A stretch of 52,238 nucleotides of DNA from an uncultured Hyphomicrobiales bacterium (GTDB taxonomy: Bacteria > Pseudomonadota > Alphaproteobacteria > Rhizobiales > Beijerinckiaceae), in contig CAIOVE010000058.1 in assembly GCA_903861645.1 (NCBI GenBank), forward strand, positions 1-52,238, given 5' to 3'. Below are positions 44,028 to 52,238 of this stretch, in pieces. Below the pieces are notes generated by a model. The model was not told where the DNA came from. It made no database searches and saw nothing but the letters and a program-made list of their open reading frames with translations. Position 1 is the first letter of the stretch, and every line of letters starts with the position of its first letter. Both the position numbers and the translations under genes were made by a program.

Positions 44028-44276
44028 CTACGAAGCTTTCCGCGTTCCGGCGCGGCGGGCGCGCGGCGCTGATTCTGAAAGCGCCAGGTCCGCCAACGCC
44101 GTTCGCGATCTCACGACCACGAGAAGCCCGAGGAGGGTCAAGCAGGCAAGGCCGCCAACCGCGAGCGCGCCCGAGGGATCGGCGGGTTGCGCGGCCAGCC
44201 AGGCGGAGGCGAGCCCGCCGCCAAACAGCGCGCTCAGGCTGAAGCCCTGAACCGGGTTCAATTCCCGCGTTATCAT
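44028..44276 (-). CDS. Small membrane protein of unknown function
   Basis: An 82-residue protein with two hydrophobic stretches, about 12-30 (GFSLSALFGGGLASAWLAA) and 40-56 (VGGLACLTLLGLLVVV), and a basic C-terminus (RARRAGTRKAS). I recognise no family. The ATG at 44276 is supported by GGGAG eight bases upstream; longer frames to 44411 are open but enter the promoter region. It lies 88 bp from the helical protein gene on the same strand. Confidence 0.6.
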   Translation of the reverse strand: MITRELNPVQGFSLSALFGGGLASAWLAAQPADPSGALAVGGLACLTLLGLLVVVRSRTALADLALSESAPRARRAGTRKAS

Positions 44277-44473
44277 TGAGATCTCCCGGCGCTGGGCGCG
44301 AATATGTCGCATTCTCACTAACTGAACCTTTATTATCGACTGACAAGTTAAGATCCGGTTGGGACCGCGCGGACGGCCGCTCACTTTTTCCTCGCCTCCC
44401 CGACGCCACATTGCTATAGAGCCGGGCCCGAAGGCTCGAAAGGCCGGGCGGGCGCCCTCGCGGGGGCGAAGGC

Positions 44474-44558
44474 GCGGGCGTGGCGGAACTGGTAGACGCA
44501 GTGGATTTAGGTTCCACCGCTGAAAGGCGTGGGGGTTCGAGTCCCTCCGCCCGCACCA
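44474..44558 (+). tRNA. tRNA-Leu(UAG)
   Basis: A complete 85-base cloverleaf with encoded CCA. The acceptor GCGGGCG (44474-44480) pairs with CGCCCGC (44548-44554), the discriminator is A. The anticodon loop is TTTAGGT with stem GTGGA/TCCAC; the anticodon TAG is at 44508-44510 and reads CTA and related Leu codons. The T arm has GGTTCGAGTCCC. A long variable arm, as expected for class II tRNA-Leu, is present. It stands 91 bp upstream of tig. Confidence 0.96.
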
Positions 44559-44649
44559 GCTTTAACTAGCGATCCGCGCGGATATTCACATGGCTGGCGG
44601 CGACGCCGGCTCGACGGTTTTAGAAGATTCGTTCTGGGAAGGCGAAACG

Positions 44650-46005
44650 ATGCAGGTGACGGAAACCCTCTCGCAGGGCCTCAAGCGCGCGTACAAGGTG
44701 GTTCTGCCGGCGAGCGATCTGGCCGAGCGGCTGAATGGCCAGTTGGCGGACATGCAGGGCAAGGCCCGCATCAACGGGTTTCGTCCCGGCAAGGTGCCCG
44801 TGGCGCATCTACGCAAGGTCTATGGCAAGTCGGTGATGGCCGACGTCGTCCAGAACGCCGTGAACGAGGTCAACAAGAAGATCCTCGACGACAATGGCTT
44901 CCGCCTTGCCGGCGAACCCAAGATCAACTTTCCCGAGGACAAGGAAGAGGTCGAGAAGGCGCTCGAGGCGCAGGGCGATCTGGCCTACACGGTCGACATC
45001 GAGGTGCTCCCGAAGTTCGAGATCGGGACGTTCGACGATATCGCCCTTGAGCGCGCCGTCTATGCCGTGCCCGACAGCGAGGTCGACGAGGCTATCGCCC
45101 GCATGGCCGAGCGCAACCGCGCCTACACGCCGCGCGAGGATGGCGCCGCGGCGCTGGACGGCGACCGCCTCACCATCGACTTCGCGGGCAAGCTCGGCGA
45201 CGAACTCTTCGAGGGCGGTTCGGGGAACGACCACGACCTCGTGCTCGGCTCGGGCGCTTTCATTCCCGGCTTCGAGCCGCAGCTCGTCGGCGCCAAGGCG
45301 GGCGAGACCCGCAAGGTCACCGTGACCTTCCCCGCCGATTACGGCGCGGCGAATCTCGCTGGCAAGGAAGCCGTGTTCGACGTGACCGTGAAGGTCGTGG
45401 CCGCGCCGGCCGAGGTCAAGATCGATGACGAATTCGCCAAGGGCTTTGGCCTGGAAGGCGTTGACAAGCTGAAGGAAGCAGTCCGCGCCAACATCGAGTC
45501 CGAATTCGCCAAGATGGGCCGCGAGAAGCTCAAGCGCGCCCTGCTCGACGCGCTCGACAAGCGCTATTCGTTCGATCTGCCGCAGGGTCTGGTCGATCAG
45601 GAGTTCGACGGCATCTGGCGTCAGGTCGAGGAAGAGCAGAAGCGCTCGGGCAAGACCTTCGCCGACGAGAACACCACGGAAGAGACCGCCCGCGCCGATT
45701 ACCGTCGCATCGCCGAGCGTCGCGTGCGTCTCGGTCTTCTGCTGGCCGAGGTGGGCGAGAAGTCCGAGGTCAAGGTGACGGACGAGGAGGTTTCGGCCGC
45801 TCTCGTCGAGCGCCTGCGCCAGTTCCCAGGTCAGGAAAAGGCCGTCTGGGATTACTATCGCAACAACGCCGACGCCCTCGCGACCATCCGCGCTCCCCTC
45901 TACGAGGAGAAGGTGGTCGATTACATCATCGCCAAGGCCAAGGTGACCGACAAGCCGGTCTCCAAGGAAGACTTGCTTAAGCAAGACGAGGAAGCGGCGG
46001 TCTGA
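44650..46005 (+). CDS. tig: Trigger factor
   Basis: Trigger factor is the ribosome-bound chaperone that meets nascent chains. The 451-residue protein has the ribosome-binding N-domain with the signature GFRPGKVP (43-50), the FKBP-type peptidyl-prolyl isomerase domain (about 160-245: [41 protein letters not shown]), and the helical C-domain that embraces substrates. The ATG at 44650 has GGGAAGG upstream; a frame from 44590 adds 20 residues unlike the family. It begins the tig-clpP-clpX-lon cluster on the plus strand, so folding and degradation genes are together. Confidence 0.96.
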   Translation: MQVTETLSQGLKRAYKVVLPASDLAERLNGQLADMQGKARINGFRPGKVPVAHLRKVYGKSVMADVVQNAVNEVNKKILDDNGFRLAGEPKINFPEDKEEVEKALEAQGDLAYTVDIEVLPKFEIGTFDDIALERAVYAVPDSEVDEAIARMAERNRAYTPREDGAAALDGDRLTIDFAGKLGDELFEGGSGNDHDLVLGSGAFIPGFEPQLVGAKAGETRKVTVTFPADYGAANLAGKEAVFDVTVKVVAAPAEVKIDDEFAKGFGLEGVDKLKEAVRANIESEFAKMGREKLKRALLDALDKRYSFDLPQGLVDQEFDGIWRQVEEEQKRSGKTFADENTTEETARADYRRIAERRVRLGLLLAEVGEKSEVKVTDEEVSAALVERLRQFPGQEKAVWDYYRNNADALATIRAPLYEEKVVDYIIAKAKVTDKPVSKEDLLKQDEEAAV

Positions 46006-46016
46006 TCCACGCCGGC

Positions 46017-46044
46017 AAGCCGGCCGGTCCTTGCGCGCCGGCTT
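46017..46044 (+). other. Hairpin between tig and clpP
   Basis: AAGCCGGC (46017-46024) pairs with GCCGGCTT (46037-46044) over a 12-base loop, 11 bases after the tig stop. No T-run follows, so it is a weak or partial terminator, or an mRNA stability element, before clpP. Confidence 0.4.
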
Positions 46045-46118
46045 CCAATAACTATGTTGGTCGAGGATTCGGCCGTCCCGTCGGGGCGGCCGGAAATCTT
46101 TTCGGGGATTGCCGTCAC

Positions 46119-46754
46119 ATGCGCGACCATATCGATATCTACAATAGTTTCGTTATCCCCTCGGTCGAGGAGACCACGTCGCGCGGTTCCTACCGGTACG
46201 ACATCTTTTCCCGCCTCCTGAAGGAGCGGATTGTTTTCCTTGCCGGACCCGTCGACGACCAGAGCGCGACCCTCGTGGTGGCCCAGTTGCTGTTCCTCGA
46301 GGCCGATAACCCCAAGCGGGAAATCGCCTTCTACATCAATTCTCCCGGCGGCGTCGTGACCTCCGGCCTGTCAATTTATGACACGATGCAGTTCATCCGT
46401 TGTCCCGTTTCGACCCTCTGCGTCGGCCAGGCGGCCTCGATGGGCTCGCTCCTGCTGTGCGCCGGCGAGGCTGGCATGCGTTTCAGCCTGCCCAACTCCC
46501 GCATCATGGTCCACCAGCCCTCCGGCGGGTTCCAGGGTCAGGCGTCCGATATCCTCCGGCACGCCGAGGACATCATGAAAATCAAGCGCCGGCTCAACGA
46601 AATCTACGTCAAGCACACCGGTCAGGACTACGACACGGTTGAAAAGACGCTTGATCGTGACCACTTCATGTCGGCGGATGAGTCGCTGAAGTTCGGCCTG
46701 ATCGACAAGGTGCTGGACAAGCGGCCCGAGGCCCCCGGCGACGCGAAGGCCTGA
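46119..46754 (+). CDS. clpP: ATP-dependent Clp protease proteolytic subunit
   Basis: ClpP is the serine peptidase that forms the double heptameric chamber served by ClpX or ClpA. The 211-residue protein shows the catalytic triad Ser107 in GQAASMGS, His132 in MVHQPSGG and Asp181 in DRDHFMS. The N-terminal extension before the mature core is short and processing is likely as in other ClpP proteins. The ATG has GGGGATT upstream. clpX follows after a 312 bp gap with no gene, and the two are expected to act together. Confidence 0.97.
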   Translation: MRDHIDIYNSFVIPSVEETTSRGSYRYDIFSRLLKERIVFLAGPVDDQSATLVVAQLLFLEADNPKREIAFYINSPGGVVTSGLSIYDTMQFIRCPVSTLCVGQAASMGSLLLCAGEAGMRFSLPNSRIMVHQPSGGFQGQASDILRHAEDIMKIKRRLNEIYVKHTGQDYDTVEKTLDRDHFMSADESLKFGLIDKVLDKRPEAPGDAKA

Positions 46755-47066
46755 TCCATCGCGGCATTTCGGCTGAATGGCCCCGCTTTTGCTGGGTTTG
46801 TTGCCGAATTGCGACATTCCCGATCCGGGCCGCCCTTCGGCCCGTATAAGCCTTGATCCCCGGGCGAGGGCGTGTTTGCATCGCAATATCGTCGGGCGGG
46901 GGTGACGCGTCCCCGTCTTTCCCGTCCCGACGAGGTTCTGGGATAACTCGTGATCGACACGGGATTGGCCCGAATGAGGGCTACTCTTTGTTAGGTTGGC
47001 GGGTCTAGCATGTGAAACTGACCTGATTCCCCAATGAACGGGGCGCGGGTCACGACGGAGAAGATT
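46755..47066. other. Intergenic region clpP-clpX (312 bp)
   Basis: No gene is supported here. A GC-rich hairpin CGGGCC/GGCCCG (46826-46844, 7-base loop) lies about 75 bp after clpP, immediately followed by TATAAG. The length suggests that clpX has its own promoter, but I see no convincing -35 element. Confidence 0.6.
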
Positions 47067-48329
<1,263 letters not shown>

Positions 48330-48341
48330 GGCATGGCGTCG

Positions 48342-48370
48342 CCGCCGCGGGCCCGTTGCGCCCGCGGTGG
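48342..48370 (+). terminator. Strong hairpin after clpX
   Basis: An 11-bp stem (48342-48352 with 48360-48370, one G-T pair) with a 7-base loop starts 12 bases after the clpX stop. The sequence after it (AAGTCTATATCG) is not a T-run, so this is a weak or factor-dependent terminator candidate. Confidence 0.45.
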
Positions 48371-48419
48371 AAGTCTATATCGTTGCGTCGGTGTCGAGTG
48401 ATTTGCGCGACGCCTGGCG

Positions 48420-48447
48420 CTTGAAACCCGCCAGATCGTCGCCAAAT
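48420..48447 (+). promoter_or_regulatory. Candidate heat-shock-type promoter upstream of lon
   Basis: CTTGAAA at 48420-48426 fits the RpoH -35 element; 18 bases after CTTG stands CCAAAT (48442-48447), a partial match to the -10. It lies 178 bp upstream of the lon ATG in a 295 bp gene-free region. lon is a heat-shock gene in many bacteria. Weak support. Confidence 0.3.
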
Positions 48448-48624
48448 GATGTGAAGACGTCGAGAGCGCCCGCTTTGTCATGAAGCTTGCATCGCTCGAT
48501 TTCAACGCCGGAGGAGCCGGATCGGACCTCTCGGCGGGGATGACGGAACCATCGTTTCGCCGTCCCGCCATAACGGGCGCCTTTCGCGAGGGCCCGCGCG
48601 GCTTCACGCATAAGGACGAATGTA

Positions 48625-51048
<2,424 letters not shown>

Positions 51049-51067
51049 TATGGATTGAAATCAAAAG

Positions 51068-51102
51068 GCCGCGGCGCCCGTCGGGCGTCGCGGCTTTCTT
51101 TT
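51068..51102 (+). terminator. Rho-independent terminator of lon
   Basis: A 12-bp stem (51068-51079 with 51083-51094, one G-T pair) with a 3-base loop is followed by TTTCTTTT. It starts 20 bases after the lon stop. Confidence 0.9.
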
Positions 51103-51163
51103 GCGTCGGTGGCGCTTGCGCGGCGCCGCGCGTTCCCACTAAAAGAACAAACAAGCGCATTCA

Positions 51164-51239
51164 GGGCGGTTAGCTCAGTTGGTAGAGCGCCTGCTTTACA
51201 CGCAGGATGTCGGGGGTTCGAGTCCCTCACCGCCCACCA
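51164..51239 (+). tRNA. tRNA-Val(UAC)
   Basis: A complete 76-base cloverleaf with encoded CCA. The acceptor GGGCGGT (51164-51170) pairs with ACCGCCC (51229-51235). The anticodon stem CCTGC/GCAGG encloses TTTACAC, with anticodon TAC at 51197-51199 (Val). The D arm has GCTCAGTTGGTAGAGC and the T arm GGTTCGAGTCCC. It lies between the lon terminator and the tadG-like gene. Confidence 0.96.
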
Positions 51240-51362
51240 GGCGCGCCCCGTGCGCCGCTCTTCTCGTCTCGTGAAAACTGTCCAGCCGCCAACGGCTATC
51301 GCCGACTTGCGCGCGATTTTTCGCGTCTCTTAATACTCGATAGGATTTGCCCGGGATTTGTT

Positions 51363-51379
51363 TTCCGCATTGATTAACC
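51363..51379 (+). promoter_or_regulatory. CtrA-like half site upstream of the tadG-like gene
   Basis: TTCC-N7-TTAACC (51363-51366, 51374-51379) matches TTAA-N7-TTAA with two mismatches. The 13-mer at 51367-51379 is identical to the one at 3687-3699. CtrA controls pilus genes in Caulobacter, which makes the site plausible. Confidence 0.3.
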
Positions 51380-51495
51380 GTGCCCGGTCGATGTGCGCGA
51401 CAACTTGAGCGCAAGTCTTCGAGTCGAATATTAGCGCAAGACAACTTTAAGGGATTCCGCCGTGTATGGACCCATCGATTGAAGTGGGTGACGTC

Positions 51496-52137
51496 ATGAA
51501 ACAGTTATTTTCAAGGAACAGCGTCGATTGCGACGTGGCGCGCAACGCGCCGCGAAACTACCGCGCCGATCAGCAGGGCTCGGTCGCGATGTTTTTCGCC
51601 CTGTCCATCATTCCCATCATGGGTCTCATCGCGTTTGGCATTGATTACTCGCGCGAGAACGCCGTGAAGGCGAAAGTCTACGCCGCGGTCGACGCGGCCG
51701 CCTTGTCGGCGACGTCGATGGCCCTGAACGGCGCATCGGCGACGGTCGCGCAAAACACGGCTTCGCAAGCGCTTATCGCAAATCTGAGCGCCGTTCATGG
51801 GCTGAATTACACCTCCGATTCAGCGCCGACGATCAACGTCTCGAAACTGAACGGCATCGTGACCACGAATGTCTCCTATTCGGGAACGGTGACCAACAAT
51901 TTCTCCACGCTGATCGGTCGCCCGAACTCGCCCGTCAACGTCAAGGCCGGCGCTTCCGGCGGCAGCTTCGTGGGCGCTTCCGGTTCCGGCCAGTATTACG
52001 GATCGGGCTCCCTCTCCGAGGATCCCGTCGTCCGCGGCGCGGATGGCTCCTACCAGCTCTTCACTTGCGATTATTCAGGCAACACCTGGTACAATTTGCT
52101 GAGTGTCTGTCCGGAGAGATCATGCTGGATTGCATAG
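51496..52137 (+). CDS. TadG/TadE-like Flp pilus assembly protein, interrupted by an IS element
   Basis: The protein starts with a polar leader, then QQGSVAMFFALSIIPIMGLIAFGIDYSRENAVKAKVYAAVDAAALSAT, the TadE/TadG membrane segment and Ala-rich helix that mark minor pilins and the Tad locus G protein. A Ser/Thr/Gly-rich secreted part follows. About 201 residues are native; the last dozen residues before the TAG at 52135-52137 (ending CPERSCWIA) are read from an inserted IS5-family element whose end lies near 52101. TadG proteins are usually 400 residues or more, so the gene is truncated and the rest probably lies beyond the element. I favour the ATG at 51496 (GGTGA upstream); an ATG at 51466 adds ten residues. 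Confidence 0.75.
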   Translation: MKQLFSRNSVDCDVARNAPRNYRADQQGSVAMFFALSIIPIMGLIAFGIDYSRENAVKAKVYAAVDAAALSATSMALNGASATVAQNTASQALIANLSAVHGLNYTSDSAPTINVSKLNGIVTTNVSYSGTVTNNFSTLIGRPNSPVNVKAGASGGSFVGASGSGQYYGSGSLSEDPVVRGADGSYQLFTCDYSGNTWYNLLSVCPERSCWIA

Positions 52138-52238
52138 CTTTCTGAGCATAAGCCTTATTGACGCGAGGCGCAGGAACGCGAGCGCTCTTCGGTTGAGATT
52201 TTCCCAGTCCTTGGCTAGGCGCCTGCACCTCCCGAGCC
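52101..52238 (-). mobile_element. IS5-family insertion sequence, one end
   Basis: The end of the element reads GAGTGTCTGTCCGGAGAG from about 52101, the likely terminal inverted repeat, and the 3' part of the transposase gene lies inside it on the minus strand. The exact boundary and the target duplication cannot be fixed because the other end is outside the window. It sits within the tadG-like gene. Confidence 0.75.
52120..52238 (-). CDS. IS5-family transposase, C-terminal fragment (runs off the window)
   Basis: Only the last 38 codons are visible, ending with TGA at 52120-52122. They read LGRCRRLAKDWENLNRRALA and then FLRLASIRLMLRKLCNPA, the standard C-terminal helix of IS5-family DDE transposases (the R-L-A-K-D-W-E block after the catalytic Glu region). 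The 5' part is beyond base 52238. Translation runs opposite to the tadG-like gene. Confidence 0.88.
   Translation of the reverse strand, partial: LGRCRRLAKDWENLNRRALAFLRLASIRLMLRKLCNPA

Noticed and set aside
44414-44419. CTATAG before tRNA-Leu as a -10 promoter element (a similar GCTATAGAG lies upstream of opgG).
   Set aside because: No -35 element at 16-18 bp spacing in either place, so support is too weak for a feature.
44572-44583. ATCCGCGCGGAT, a perfect 12-bp palindrome after tRNA-Leu.
   Set aside because: No loop and no T-run, so it is not a terminator; CG-rich palindromes of this size occur by chance in this genome.

Overview
The window is a 52 kb piece of a GC-rich alphaproteobacterial chromosome, most likely from Hyphomicrobiales (Rhizobiales). 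The evidence is the tig-clpP-clpX-lon order flanked by tRNA-Leu(UAG) and tRNA-Val(UAC), a rhizobial-type porin, IalB and HspQ family proteins, an OpgG/OpgH glucan pair, SdhE next to mfd, and a Tad pilus gene. Genus is not decidable from the sequence; a Beijerinckiaceae or Methylobacteriaceae-like organism is a guess. Most of the window is ordinary housekeeping sequence. No CRISPR array, prophage or classic defence island is visible.

Layout. 1-4.6 kb: end of a luciferase-like monooxygenase coupled to an alpha/beta hydrolase, an acyltransferase-3 membrane protein, an MFS exporter and an anchored coiled-coil protein. 4.6-8.3 kb: opgGH for periplasmic glucans. 8.5-11.8 kb: glmU and glmS for UDP-GlcNAc. 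11.8-17.1 kb: SRPBCC protein, TonB, DUF502 protein, a periplasmic haem/beta-propeller protein and an unusual GNAT-like protein. 17.3-22.6 kb: recG, a Crp/Fnr regulator with a Rieske oxygenase, and a Bug-type binding protein. 22.8-26.6 kb: sdhE and mfd. 26.6-31.3 kb: a tight four-gene minus-strand operon (YejA-like binding protein, truncated adenylase-like protein, FrnE/DsbA protein, TauD-type dioxygenase). 31.6-38.3 kb: ialB, hspQ, a TonB-dependent receptor, mgtE and a CYTH-like/CHAD protein. 38.4-44.3 kb: nnrDE, a copper-ligand-less multicopper-oxidase fold protein, a porin, a duplicated helical protein and a small membrane protein. 44.5-51.2 kb: tRNA-Leu, tig, clpP, clpX, lon, tRNA-Val. 51.5-52.2 kb: a tadG-like gene cut by an IS5-family element that runs off the window.

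How the genes work together. Cell-envelope functions dominate: osmoregulated glucans, amino-sugar supply, TonB and its receptor, porin, IalB, solute-binding proteins. Protein quality control is the second theme: trigger factor, ClpXP, Lon, HspQ, FrnE and the FtsP-like protein. DNA repair (RecG, Mfd) and metabolite repair (NnrDE) are also present.

The most unusual items are the 26.6-31.3 kb operon with its P-loop-less adenylate-forming protein, the multicopper-oxidase fold whose type 1 copper site is gone, the haem-binding carboxypeptidase-regulatory/beta-propeller protein, several dyad-symmetric elements in promoter regions (upstream of the Crp/Fnr gene, mgtE, and between the CHAD gene and nnrDE), and the IS5 insertion in tadG. 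Without database searches I cannot say that any of these is undescribed.
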